Virus record (IMG/VR): IMGVR_UViG_3300020438_000040
Span: 1 to 58,868 of that record
Reading direction: 5' to 3' (one strand)
Length of the DNA: 58,868 nucleotides
From: a virus
A program made the position numbers and the translations under genes. Positions 24,955-32,723 of this stretch are shown piece by piece. How positions within the stretch are numbered: position 1 is the first letter of the stretch; every line of letters begins with the position of its first letter. Below the pieces are notes generated by a model, which saw only the letters and a list, made by a program, of their open reading frames with translations, was not told where the DNA came from and did not search any database.

Positions 24955-25588
24955 CTTTTTAAAAGAAAACAAAGAAAAAGACACTATACTTGATAAGGTT
25001 CGAGATATATTCTTTGGAGCATACAATACTTGGGATGAAGAGTATAAAATGTTACAAGATGAAGAATTCTTAAGCTTATTTGGCGACTTAAAATCTACTG
25101 CAAAAGAAAAGTTTACAAAACCAGAAAAACTTGATAAAGTAATAGGTGGAGCAGCCATAGGCTTGTCTTTATATTGGTCATCAAACGCCGCACACGGTGC
25201 TGGTAGCGATGAAGCGGTTTCTTTTATTATTAATAGAAAATTTGATATTCTTGAATCTAGACTGTCTAAGTCCGAAAAAGAACAGTTAAAAACAGGATTA
25301 ATGAAATCAGTAATCGACTCTGTATCTAAGGACCGTTCGAACCAGATGTACCCAACTACATTGGCCGTTAGTGTGGGAGTTATAAATGGTGTACAAGTAA
25401 ATGATGCCTACATGACCACGAATGAGGCCATGAGAAAGTTTATAAGACCACTGTTGAAGTCAAAAGGTTACTATGTCGAATCAGACAAGGTACCTGCAGT
25501 GCCTCCAGAGAAAACAAAAAGAAAAGAATATGAACCCGAAATGTCCCTTGCTGATATGAAAGCAATGATGGACAAATTCGGCCGATGA
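24926..25588 (+). CDS. Unknown protein with capsid-targeting-like N-terminal leader
   Basis: From ATG 24926 the protein has 220 residues; the TTG 12 nt earlier is less likely. It opens with MKKLLKNWNNFLKENK, the same pattern as the protein at 39233 (MKQLFENWKRFLNEVK) and similar to the T4 capsid-targeting peptide. The rest is helical with AIGLSLYWSSNAAHGAGSDEAV in the middle and a Pro/Lys/Glu linker near residue 190. It may be a protein packed into the head, which is inference from the leader. Confidence 0.65.
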   Translation: MKKLLKNWNNFLKENKEKDTILDKVRDIFFGAYNTWDEEYKMLQDEEFLSLFGDLKSTAKEKFTKPEKLDKVIGGAAIGLSLYWSSNAAHGAGSDEAVSFIINRKFDILESRLSKSEKEQLKTGLMKSVIDSVSKDRSNQMYPTTLAVSVGVINGVQVNDAYMTTNEAMRKFIRPLLKSKGYYVESDKVPAVPPEKTKRKEYEPEMSLADMKAMMDKFGR

Positions 25589-25595
25589 GGTATTA

Positions 25596-26393
25596 GTGGA
25601 AGAATTAAATTTATATTATAGTGACTTAAACATTGGAAGGACATTAACTTGCTTACTGCATTCTTTTAAGACTGAGACTCCCTGTATATTAACACAACCA
25701 TCTCCTCCATTTAAGTTTGATGAACACATATCACAATATGATTTCGCTTTCCTAGGTATCGAAGATTCAAACCCCCAACAGGCTTGGGATAGACTGTGTT
25801 TTTTGTTAAGTATGTCCGGACTACTGTTGTTCCCGAATAATGTAACAAACGCTCGTATGAACGATAAAATAGTCGAAGTGGTCACAAACAATAACCAGAA
25901 AATCATTATTGAGTGCGAGAATATTAATGTGTTTGATAACGATGAAACAGGTTGGTATTATGTATATGATTATTTTGATTGGCGGTCTGGTTCTATTCAC
26001 ACCTGTGATCACATCAATGATCACGATGATAATTTTATAAAAAAAATTATTTTTTATTCTTCCGAGCGAGATAGGGTCAACAATAATGTTAAGGATTTGG
26101 TTGGAGTCTCTTACCTAAGGGACGATGAACTTGAAGATCTTGAAGTGTCTCCGGTTTATTCGAGACTAAAAATGCTGCAAATGATTAAAAAAGCTGGTAT
26201 AAAAGGTAGGACGACTGGATATAATTCAAGAGGTATCGCAACTCACACTTCACCCATAATAGAATTTAATAAAAGAATAACCAAACCAGATTTTAAGCCC
26301 ACTATTTCACTGAAAGAAGTTTATGATATGCCTACACAACAAGGATACACATGGAAGTTACTAGAGAAGATAATACAAAGTACTTCCACTTAG
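25596..26393 (+). CDS. Unknown protein
   Basis: A 265-residue protein starting at GTG 25596, 7 nt after the previous stop. No motif recognised; it has acidic and hydrophobic blocks (TLTCLLHSFKTETPCIL, LLFPNNVTNARM) and a basic Arg/Ser-rich part near residue 200. Its end overlaps the next gene by 43 nt. It lies between thyX-linked genes and a nucleotidyltransferase-like gene. Confidence 0.6.
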   Translation: MEELNLYYSDLNIGRTLTCLLHSFKTETPCILTQPSPPFKFDEHISQYDFAFLGIEDSNPQQAWDRLCFLLSMSGLLLFPNNVTNARMNDKIVEVVTNNNQKIIIECENINVFDNDETGWYYVYDYFDWRSGSIHTCDHINDHDDNFIKKIIFYSSERDRVNNNVKDLVGVSYLRDDELEDLEVSPVYSRLKMLQMIKKAGIKGRTTGYNSRGIATHTSPIIEFNKRITKPDFKPTISLKEVYDMPTQQGYTWKLLEKIIQSTST

Positions 26394-27271
26394 CAGGAAT
26401 AGTTCCGGTAGCGGGACAACCTTTGGATTTTGATCAGATATGGCCGGATTGTTTAACCCCAATCGCTCCTGACTTTAGCTTGGTAGAGGCCGCAGTCGCC
26501 GAGTGTGCTTGGGCTGGCTGTGATACAATCTGGATAATCTGTAATGATGATATAGGGCCTTTGATAAAAAAGAAAATCGGTGACTTTGTCGGTGATCCGG
26601 TGTGGTCTTACCGCAAATTCGATCCTCGACCTAACGATAGTAAACGTCAAATTCCTGTATATTACGTTCCAATACACCCAAAAGATCGAGATAAACGTGA
26701 TTGTCTTGCTTGGAGTGTATTGCACGGTTCATTAACTGCTTTCAAAATATCAGACGAGCTATCAAGGTGGTTGATACCAAATAAATATTACGTTAGCTTC
26801 CCTTATGGTTATTTTCCCGCTTGGCAGCTTCGAGAGCATAGGAAAACAATTTCATCCTCTAAGAACGTGTATCTCACTTCCAACGGGAAGTCAATGAAGG
26901 ATAATCTTTATTCTTCCTTCACGTTTGGAAAAGATGAATTTATAGAGTTTCGTAAAATAATACGTTCTGGGACAGGACGATGGAAGCCGGGAGTTGATTA
27001 TAAAGAATACGAAGCATTGCCCATCGAAGAAAGGTGGTCTGCGAGGTTTTTTGAGCTTGAAAAAGTGTTTGCCCCGTTCAACACAGATGAAGCCCATGAG
27101 ATAAAGGTAGATAATTACTGGAATATCAGCTCTTGGCAAGAATACAAGCTCTTCATGGCCGGTAATATCGACAATAACATAAAAAGACCAACAAAGACAA
27201 TTCTTATAAATCAAAGATACAAACCAATTGCAGAAGCCTATTTAAAGGACGATGAGCAAGAAGAACCTTAG
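26351..27271 (+). CDS. Nucleotidyltransferase-like protein
   Basis: The 306-residue protein starts HLAGIVPVAGQPLDFDQIWPDCLTPIAPDFSLVEAAVAECAWAGCDTIWIIC, which follows the order of sugar-1-phosphate nucleotidyltransferases (AGGxGTRL..P...PK...PI...E.ai.e...aG...i.iv), but the GxGTR loop is replaced by PVAGQP and the Lys of PK is not obvious. It may be a diverged enzyme or a binding protein of this fold. Possible targets are sugar nucleotides or DNA base modification precursors. Long overlap with the previous gene. Confidence 0.55.
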   Translation: MEVTREDNTKYFHLAGIVPVAGQPLDFDQIWPDCLTPIAPDFSLVEAAVAECAWAGCDTIWIICNDDIGPLIKKKIGDFVGDPVWSYRKFDPRPNDSKRQIPVYYVPIHPKDRDKRDCLAWSVLHGSLTAFKISDELSRWLIPNKYYVSFPYGYFPAWQLREHRKTISSSKNVYLTSNGKSMKDNLYSSFTFGKDEFIEFRKIIRSGTGRWKPGVDYKEYEALPIEERWSARFFELEKVFAPFNTDEAHEIKVDNYWNISSWQEYKLFMAGNIDNNIKRPTKTILINQRYKPIAEAYLKDDEQEEP

Positions 27272-27860
27272 ATTCAAAAGACTTTTAAGCAAGTACAGAT
27301 CAGTATCTTCAGAGTTACAGTCTACATGCGAGATTGTTGACGAAATGCAAGAGTATTTTACTGAGTGCGTAAATGATTATTGCGATAGAAGCAATATAGA
27401 CCTAGAGGATCTAAAGAAAGATAAGGAAGGAAGAATAGAACAACTGGTCGAGGCATCTAACACCACCGTTAAGGGTGTTGAGGAAAAAATTCAAGAACAG
27501 GAATATGACTCGAAAAGTTTATTCAGACAAATCGCTAAGAAGTTCCACCCAGATGCACTTGATCCCGAAGACCCTGATAAGGATGAAAAAGAAGAGATAT
27601 TTAAAATAGCAATGAGAGCGATAGATGAATGTAATTGGGGTACCCTTTTTGATATAGCTGCAAAACATGATCTAGAATTTAAGGACTATGACTCAATCAT
27701 CTCCTCACTAAAATTAGATATAGAAAGAGAAGAGGCGATCTTGAAAAAGAAGCAAAATACTTGGTCTTGGTTACTATTTAATTGCGAAGACGATCAGGCT
27801 TGCAAAGACCAAACGGTACTTGGTTTTCTTAAACAGGTATATTCTTACGAAAATACTTGA
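27252..27860 (+). CDS. J-domain protein with N-terminal coiled coil
   Basis: The 202-residue protein has a Lys/Glu-rich helical N-terminal half and, near residues 86-130, LFRQIAKKFHPDALDPEDPDKDEKEEIFKIAMRAIDE, including the HPD tripeptide (99-101) and flanking helices of a J domain. J-domain proteins stimulate DnaK ATPase and deliver clients; phage members may redirect host DnaK. No phage DnaK was seen in the window. The ATG is inside the previous gene's end, and the stop codon TGA overlaps the -35 box of the next promoter. Confidence 0.75.
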   Translation: MSKKNLRFKRLLSKYRSVSSELQSTCEIVDEMQEYFTECVNDYCDRSNIDLEDLKKDKEGRIEQLVEASNTTVKGVEEKIQEQEYDSKSLFRQIAKKFHPDALDPEDPDKDEKEEIFKIAMRAIDECNWGTLFDIAAKHDLEFKDYDSIISSLKLDIEREEAILKKKQNTWSWLLFNCEDDQACKDQTVLGFLKQVYSYENT

Positions 27861-27885
27861 CAAGATATTCTTGATAGGTTATAAT
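27857..27885 (+). promoter_or_regulatory. Sigma70-like promoter upstream of the tmRNA region
   Basis: TTGACA, 17 nt, TATAAT. The J-domain stop codon TGA (27858-27860) forms part of the -35 box. It probably drives the small membrane gene and tmRNA. Confidence 0.88.
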
Positions 27886-27902
27886 ATATAAAAGAGGTGA
27901 GT

Positions 27903-28103
27903 ATGTTAGAGAATATTAATTTTATACTTTGGGTTGCTATTGTAATGGGGCTTGTTCTCACTTCATATGCAGCATCCACCAAGCAACTCGTAGAGGATAC
28001 CAAACAGGAGTTCGGGCTATATCCATCGCATCAACTATGGAACGACAAAGAGAGTCAAGAAGATATTAAAAGATATTATGGGATAGATACAGGATTCGAA
28101 TGA
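27903..28103 (+). CDS. Small single-pass membrane protein
   Basis: Sixty-six residues: a hydrophobic N-terminal helix (FILWVAIVMGLVLTSYAA) then a polar tail. ATG 27903 is chosen over GTG 27897 because the GAGGTG ribosome site lies just upstream of it. Function unknown; it is co-transcribed with tmRNA by position. Confidence 0.65.
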   Translation: MLENINFILWVAIVMGLVLTSYAASTKQLVEDTKQEFGLYPSHQLWNDKESQEDIKRYYGIDTGFE

Positions 28104-28155
28104 TCGAGAGCAGGAGTAGACCACAAGGTAGGCGAGAGCCTTAAAATCTTATTAT

Positions 28156-28488
28156 GGGCTCGCAATGGCTTCGACGGGCTAGAATCAAGGGGAGAGTGCA
28201 TGCAGGCGTGAATCAGCCTTAATCGTTCAAATTTTTATAAACGCAAACAATAATTTGTTTTTCGACGAAGTCGCTTTAGCGGCTTAATCGGGTGGTCGCC
28301 CTGAACCATCTATCCAAGACGGGCAAAAACAACAGGATAGTTGCAAAAATCACAACTCTTTCGGCCACGGACTATAGAGTATAACATGCAGTGGATACCT
28401 CGCTAGGAGGGAAATAACTAGACAAGCATGTGAATGACTCAAACTAAGACTAGCGCGGACAGGGGTTCGATTCCCCTCGAGTCCACCA
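28156..28488 (+). ncRNA. ssrA: Transfer-messenger RNA (tmRNA)
   Basis: The 5' end GGGCTCG (28156-28162) pairs with CGAGTCC (28479-28484 region) and ends in an encoded CCA at 28486-28488. A G-U pair at position 3 of the acceptor stem fits alanyl-tRNA synthetase recognition. A T arm (GGTTCGATTCC) is present, and CTTCGACGGG near the 5' end is the conserved tmRNA block. The tag reading frame begins at GCA 28243 and reads ANNNLFFDEVALAA, stop at 28285-28287, ending in the ALAA degron of ssrA tags. Phage tmRNAs are rare; this one lies after a membrane gene under a strong promoter. Confidence 0.95.
28243..28287 (+). other. tmRNA tag-peptide reading frame
   Basis: Resume codon GCA and thirteen further codons give a 14-residue tag with the ClpXP-type ending ALAA, then TAA. 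The middle (NNNLFFDEV) is more hydrophobic than the E. coli tag. Confidence 0.9.
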
Positions 28489-28510
28489 ATTTAATCAAAA
28501 CAAAGGAAGA

Positions 28511-29059
28511 ATGATGATAAAAAAAATATCAATAGGGCTAGCTGCTCTTGTGTTGTCCAGTATACCAGCCACTGCTGGGCCGTGGCAATCACCAACACAA
28601 ACAAAGCAGTCCTCGAAAGAACCGCCGACACTTGAGTGGAGCCACCGAAAAGGATTGCGCTTTGGATATAGTTATATAAACAAAGGAACAGATAGCGGAA
28701 AACTAAAAAACCCTAGTATGTTCACGATGGGCTTTGAAGCTCAACAGACCATGGAAGGTGGCGATTGGCTTGATCTCCTATTCATCCAGAACATTACCGT
28801 TGGTGGATTGGAGCAAAGTCTTTTAATACCTTCTGTGAATGGGCTGGTAGGATTTGAAATTAACAAAAGACTACAACTTGGTGTTGGAGCCAATGCTACT
28901 TTAGCAGACCCATCTAATCAAGGGAACTATCTTCACTTAGTAACAGCCGCTGGCTGGACACAGCCGGCAGGAGTATTCAGTGTGCCCGTGCATGTGGTTT
29001 TCATACCGGATGTAAACGACTATTGGAGGCTGGCTGCTACCACTGGTATAAATTGGTAG
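28511..29059 (+). CDS. Exported beta-rich protein, possible outer membrane barrel
   Basis: The 182-residue protein has a signal peptide (KKISIGLAALVLSSIPATAG, cleavage near residue 23) and a body of alternating strands (RFGYSYINKG, LFIQNITVGG, GLVGFEINKRLQLGVGA) ending in W, as many outer membrane barrels do. It could change the host surface, for example to block other phages. Alternative start ATG 28514 gives nearly the same protein. A strong terminator follows. Barrel assignment is inference. Confidence 0.6.
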   Translation: MMIKKISIGLAALVLSSIPATAGPWQSPTQTKQSSKEPPTLEWSHRKGLRFGYSYINKGTDSGKLKNPSMFTMGFEAQQTMEGGDWLDLLFIQNITVGGLEQSLLIPSVNGLVGFEINKRLQLGVGANATLADPSNQGNYLHLVTAAGWTQPAGVFSVPVHVVFIPDVNDYWRLAATTGINW

Positions 29060-29083
29060 AAAATAAAAAACTTTTATAGTTTA

Positions 29084-29115
29084 AACCCGACATATCATTG
29101 TCGGGTTATTTTTTT
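29084..29115 (+). terminator. Rho-independent terminator
   Basis: AACCCGACA (29084-29092) pairs with TGTCGGGTT (29099-29107), followed by a T-rich run. Confidence 0.88.
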
Positions 29116-29150
29116 ATATACGTTCGGAATCCACGAGACCTAATTAAAGC

Positions 29151-29576
29151 ATGGCCAACATTTTATTTATTGACGATTCACCTGAGAGATATAACGTAGC
29201 GTTCAGTATATTACAGGCAACACAAGATAACATGAATATCTATTTGTCCTCTAATGTACGAAGTACCATCCGCTTAATGTGTGATGTTGAATTTGATTTG
29301 GTCGTTTTAGATGTATTCATTCCGATTGGCGAAGGAGCAGAGGACACTCTTGGAAATCGAGCGAAGATGTACGAAGGCGAATACCAGCACCTCGGGGGAC
29401 TAGAGTTAATCGATTTCCTTAATAAAATGGAAGATAAACCAAAGGTACTAATGCACACAGCATGTTTTGATTATGACATCATATCAATGTTCTCAGAAGT
29501 AGTGGATGATAGAATCCCAAAACCAGCATCGATCGATGTATTTATAAAAGCCGTTATTGGAGCCTTAAATTTGTAA
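29151..29576 (+). CDS. Orphan response-regulator receiver domain
   Basis: The 141-residue protein is one receiver (REC) domain: acidic pair in FIDDS (residues 6-10), a phosphoacceptor-type Asp in LVVLDVF near residue 50, a Thr switch position in MHTA and the conserved Lys in PKPA near residue 122. An insert of about 20 residues follows the phosphoacceptor strand. There is no output domain and no kinase in the window, so it may act as a decoy or phosphate sink for host two-component kinases. CheY-like single-domain function is the alternative. No convincing ribosome site was seen directly upstream. Confidence 0.8.
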   Translation: MANILFIDDSPERYNVAFSILQATQDNMNIYLSSNVRSTIRLMCDVEFDLVVLDVFIPIGEGAEDTLGNRAKMYEGEYQHLGGLELIDFLNKMEDKPKVLMHTACFDYDIISMFSEVVDDRIPKPASIDVFIKAVIGALNL

Positions 29577-29579
29577 ATA

Positions 29580-29587
29580 AACTAATT
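29580..29587 (+). promoter_or_regulatory. Candidate late promoter motif ACTAATTA before tRNA-Ala
   Basis: ACTAATTA is 13 nt before the tRNA 5' end, the closest spacing in the CTANTTA series. Inferred from recurrence. Confidence 0.35.
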
Positions 29588-29600
29588 AAAAAATACAAAT

Positions 29601-29676
29601 GGGGGTATAGCTCAGTTGGGAGAGCGTCTGCCTTGCACGCAGAAGGTCGTGAGTTCGATCCTCGCTACCTCCACCA
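29601..29676 (+). tRNA. tRNA-Ala (anticodon UGC)
   Basis: A 76-base cloverleaf: acceptor GGGGGTA/TACCTCC, D-arm AGCTCAGTTGGGAGAGC, anticodon stem TCTGC/GCAGA with loop CTTGCAC (anticodon TGC), T-arm GTTCGATCC, encoded CCA. The G3-U70 pair, the main alanine identity element, is present. tmRNA is also charged with alanine, so both phage RNAs use host alanyl-tRNA synthetase. Confidence 0.97.
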
Positions 29677-29680
29677 TTTC

Positions 29681-29707
29681 AAGACTTCTTTTTAGGGGTC
29701 TTTTTTT
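29681..29707 (+). terminator. Terminator after tRNA-Ala
   Basis: AAGACTTC pairs with GGGGTCTT (three G-U pairs) around TTTTTA, then a T run. Confidence 0.6.
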
Positions 29708-29796
29708 GTATAAAAAAACCATAGTTTAATAAACCAGTATATACCTGATATTCCGTTTTGTACCCTGTTTTTCGACACTTTTTATGATTCTAGAAT

Positions 29797-29804
29797 ACTA
29801 GTTA
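29797..29804 (+). promoter_or_regulatory. Candidate late promoter motif ACTAGTTA
   Basis: ATACTAGTTATTGATA lies 26 nt before the first fibre ATG and resembles ATACTATTTATGATA before the third fibre gene. Confidence 0.4.
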
Positions 29805-29830
29805 TTGATAAATTCTTGGAGGAAAACACA

Positions 29831-31378
29831 ATGAGTCTTTTGACTACTAACACAATCGCTTCAGCTAATACGCCAGAAGCATTTGTTGTCGGTGCAACAC
29901 CAACAACGCAAGCAGGGTTCGAAAAACAGCCCGGCCAAACTGGTATATTTGTTTTTGCAAGAGATAGATATAAAATATACTTTAAAAATGCCGCCGGCCA
30001 ATGGGTGCAACATGCTGATATCACACAAGTTCCTGTTGTAAATAAAGGCTTAACTTATCCATGGGGAGATTATACAGCAGTTTGTTTTGCCGCAATTAAT
30101 CCTAAGTTGCAAATACATGTTCATGTAAAAACCAACAACATTTTAGTGGACAATACACCAAATGATCCAAATGATGATGATTTTACTCTGTACAGCCAAT
30201 CTGGTGCGACTTCGTTTCAATCTGATGCATACGATCTCCCTGATGTTGATGGTACTGACGGTCAAATTTTGAAAACTGACGGAGCAGGAAACATTACATG
30301 GGAAGACCATGTTCTTGATGGAGCACCCAATGCAGCAAGGGACGGCTTTATGCGGCTTCTATATTCCACAGGTCAGAATTCACCCAACAAGTGGGTTTGG
30401 TTAAAGCCAAGGGTGGTGCCCACTCTGGGAACAGCAGGCCAAGTTCTCACAGCAGATGGTACCGCAGGTTCTGGAGGTTATTCATGGGAAGATCCCTCGA
30501 CCGACCAATTAATTCCGGAAATAACCAACACAAGTCGTATTCAAGTACTAGCATCTAACGTCCCTCAGACTGGCGAATATGATTGGTATTCAATCGATCC
30601 CGGAGTACCAGCCGGCGGTACTGACGGTCAAATTTTAACAAAAAACGGCGCCAATGACTGGTCATACTCTTGGGAAGATGCGGCCGTTGGTCCTCAAGGC
30701 CCTCAAGGTGCTACCGGTGCTCAAGGTGCTACCGGTGCTCAAGGTGCTACCGGTGCTCAAGGTGCTACCGGTGCTCAAGGTGATGCTGGTGCTACCGGTG
30801 CTCAAGGTGATGCTGGTGCTACCGGTGCTACCGGTGCTCAAGGACCCCAAGGGCCTCAAGGCGCAACTGGTGCTGCAGGCTCCAATGCGGACATAAAAGT
30901 CCTCAAAGCAACGCTGACGGGTGGTGATCTTGCTTTTAACAATAACAATATTTATAACAAACTCCCCTTGTCCACAACTGTGATGAGTAATTTTAACACA
31001 TCACCTTTGGACACAAGTACGCATGAATTCATCACACCAGAAGACGGATATTACGAAATCAGCACTAGTGTAATGGTGAGGGTACAACAACCTTTAGCCG
31101 ACGAAAGGTATGAATTGGTGATTACCTCTGATGTCTCAACACCGGAAACGTCAGACTTGGATGGGATCCATAAACTAGCACAGGGCTATCTTAAAAGTAA
31201 ACAATCCGAGGGTTTCAGTTCAAAGATTTTACAGACTAGTACTATAGCCCATCTCACCGCCGGTGTCAAAGTGGGTGTTTATGTCCTACGCGACGGCCAT
31301 GTCAATCCCCCTATGCATGGTCGGTTGAGGGTTTTAACAAGAAACGCTTCGACCAACTTAATAATTAAAAAACTATAA
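29831..31378 (+). CDS. Collagen-like fibre protein with shared N-terminal domain and C1q-like end
   Basis: ATG 29831 follows GGAGG; the in-frame TTG at 29816 overlaps that ribosome site and is rejected. The 515-residue protein has an N-terminal domain (about 120 residues, with [24 protein letters not shown]) shared with the next two genes, two central repeats with TDGQIL, a Gly-X-Y region (30689-30880, about 21 triplets), and a beta-rich C-terminus resembling C1q/TNF-type heads. The layout suggests a virion fibre: N-terminus attached to the particle, collagen stalk, receptor-binding head. The candidate late promoter upstream supports late expression. Confidence 0.75.
   Translation: MSLLTTNTIASANTPEAFVVGATPTTQAGFEKQPGQTGIFVFARDRYKIYFKNAAGQWVQHADITQVPVVNKGLTYPWGDYTAVCFAAINPKLQIHVHVKTNNILVDNTPNDPNDDDFTLYSQSGATSFQSDAYDLPDVDGTDGQILKTDGAGNITWEDHVLDGAPNAARDGFMRLLYSTGQNSPNKWVWLKPRVVPTLGTAGQVLTADGTAGSGGYSWEDPSTDQLIPEITNTSRIQVLASNVPQTGEYDWYSIDPGVPAGGTDGQILTKNGANDWSYSWEDAAVGPQGPQGATGAQGATGAQGATGAQGATGAQGDAGATGAQGDAGATGATGAQGPQGPQGATGAAGSNADIKVLKATLTGGDLAFNNNNIYNKLPLSTTVMSNFNTSPLDTSTHEFITPEDGYYEISTSVMVRVQQPLADERYELVITSDVSTPETSDLDGIHKLAQGYLKSKQSEGFSSKILQTSTIAHLTAGVKVGVYVLRDGHVNPPMHGRLRVLTRNASTNLIIKKL
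30689..30880 (+). repeat. Tandem repeats coding Gly-X-Y collagen-like stalk
   Basis: An 18-base unit (GGTGCTACCGGTGCTCAA) is repeated in tandem, with related 27-base units carrying GATGCT. It codes GATGAQ and GDAGATGAQ units flanked by GPQGPQ. Copy number likely varies by slippage. Confidence 0.9.
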
Positions 31379-31380
31379 AT
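31372..31380 (+). promoter_or_regulatory. Weak late promoter-like site ACTATAAAT
   Basis: ACTATAAAT lies 20 nt before the second fibre ATG and overlaps the stop of the first. It departs from CTANTTA but resembles T4 late TATAAATA. Low confidence. Confidence 0.22.
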
Positions 31381-31400
31381 CATAAAAAGGAAAAAACAAT

Positions 31401-32549
31401 ATGACTATACTAAACAAAGATGCAATGAAGGTAACTGCCGACCTTACTGACGCATTTGGTGCTTCTGTACCGACAACCGAGGCAGGATTAGAGAAGCAAG
31501 CAAACCAGACTGGTATCTTCATATTCTCAAAAACAAATTATGATCTGTATCTTAAGAACGCCGCAGGTGCTTGGGTCAAATACGGAACCATCTCTGGTGC
31601 TCGTGAAAGCATAACAGTTCCTTGGGGCGAGAACACAGCGGCATTCTTTAAATGCGCAGATGCTACTGCAACAATGCACGTACATAGAAAAACAGGAGCG
31701 ATCCTTTACGACTCAACTCCAGAAAACGATAATGATGATCAAAATGCCCTTCTTGTGGATGCTACCACATTGGCTCAGGCTGCATCAAATTATACCTTCC
31801 CAGCAGCCGACGGAACAGCCGATCAAGTGTTAACAACTGATGGTGCTGGAACTGTTACTTGGGCTGACGGATCTGCCGATTGCGCGGCATCAAGTTTTAC
31901 ATTTGATGGACACATTATCCCCGATACCAATGAAGCCTATGACCTTGGATCTGCTGATAAAAAAGTCCGTCATCTGTTCTTATCAGATAATTCAATCAAA
32001 TTTGAATCCGGTGATCTTGGCGTCGATGGTGGCGATTTGACTTGGAAAGGTGCAGCTCTCGGCGGCGGCGGCGGTTTTGCTGGTATTGAAAACGCATCCA
32101 ACGACATGGTCCTTACAATGGAAGATAACGGGAAAACCATCTTCGTTCCTCCTATCGCTAGTGACACGATGATTTCTTTACCCGCCGCACCTTCCGCAGA
32201 CTACAAAATATCTGTCGTTTGGCTTCGCTACAGCGGATCCCACTACTTTAGTGTTCGAACAGGCCACAAAGATGAAAGAATGTACGGGATCATACAGAGA
32301 CTCCAACGTGGTGATACTGGTTACGCTTCGAATGGTCTTGATATGAGCCCACAGAGTTATGCTGGTGCAGATGGGAATACCTTCCACGGGGCCCCATCGC
32401 AGCATAACAAGAATCGTATTTCGGTTATTCGTGCTGGAATGAGTTCTAAAATGGATCTCTACTGGAATGGAACCTACTGGATTCTTACGGGAATAATGGT
32501 CTCCGGAGCCACCGAAACTCACACGCAATTTCATTATGATAATTTCTAA
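31401..32549 (+). CDS. Fibre-like protein, second paralogue
   Basis: The 382-residue protein shares its first about 160 residues with the gene at 32724 nearly residue by residue (GLEKQANQTGIFIFSKTNYDLYLKNAAGAW type block, then TMHVHRK and ADQVLTTDG). The middle has an insert (LGSADKKVRHLFLSDNSI) of the kind seen in phage fibre and tail-needle proteins, and the C-terminal half is a beta-rich domain ending in a WNGTYWILTG block. It is probably a particle-attached receptor or decoration protein. Its end and terminator are duplicated after the third gene. Confidence 0.7.
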   Translation: MTILNKDAMKVTADLTDAFGASVPTTEAGLEKQANQTGIFIFSKTNYDLYLKNAAGAWVKYGTISGARESITVPWGENTAAFFKCADATATMHVHRKTGAILYDSTPENDNDDQNALLVDATTLAQAASNYTFPAADGTADQVLTTDGAGTVTWADGSADCAASSFTFDGHIIPDTNEAYDLGSADKKVRHLFLSDNSIKFESGDLGVDGGDLTWKGAALGGGGGFAGIENASNDMVLTMEDNGKTIFVPPIASDTMISLPAAPSADYKISVVWLRYSGSHYFSVRTGHKDERMYGIIQRLQRGDTGYASNGLDMSPQSYAGADGNTFHGAPSQHNKNRISVIRAGMSSKMDLYWNGTYWILTGIMVSGATETHTQFHYDNF

Positions 32550-32600
32550 ATCATTAAATAGCTAAAATATAAAAGCCTCCTTCGGGAGGTTTTTTTATTA
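32544..32600 (+). repeat. Direct repeat (copy 1): gene end and terminator
   Basis: About 57 bases, from TTCTAAATCATT through the T run, are identical to 33690-33746. The duplicated block includes stop codon and terminator. Confidence 0.85.
32572..32597 (+). terminator. Terminator after second fibre gene
   Basis: CCTCC-TTCG-GGAGG UUCG-type hairpin followed by seven T; the same sequence recurs at 33717. Confidence 0.9.
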
Positions 32601-32686
32601 TAAAAATTTTTTCACTCAATTATTCAGGGTGTACCTGAGTGCGTCTGTATTAGCCATTGAATTGTTGTTCTTTGGAAATTGCTAAT

Positions 32687-32694
32687 ACTATTTA
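32687..32694 (+). promoter_or_regulatory. Candidate late promoter motif ACTATTTA
   Basis: TAATACTATTTA is 29 nt before the third fibre ATG, after the terminator of the second; the same twelve bases occur at 54633. Confidence 0.45.
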
Positions 32695-32723
32695 TGATAC
32701 AATTTCTTGAAGGAAAAAACAAT

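Noticed and set aside
27897-28103. GTG start for the small membrane gene
   Set aside because: The GAGGTG ribosome site contains this GTG; ATG 27903 fits better.
30689-30880. Tandem repeats as a CRISPR array
   Set aside because: Units are adjacent without unique spacers and encode Gly-X-Y; there are no cas genes.
30654-30896. Alternative + frame and antisense frame in the collagen repeat
   Set aside because: Both are by-products of the 18-base tandem repeat; the Gly-X-Y frame is the one continuous with the fibre gene.
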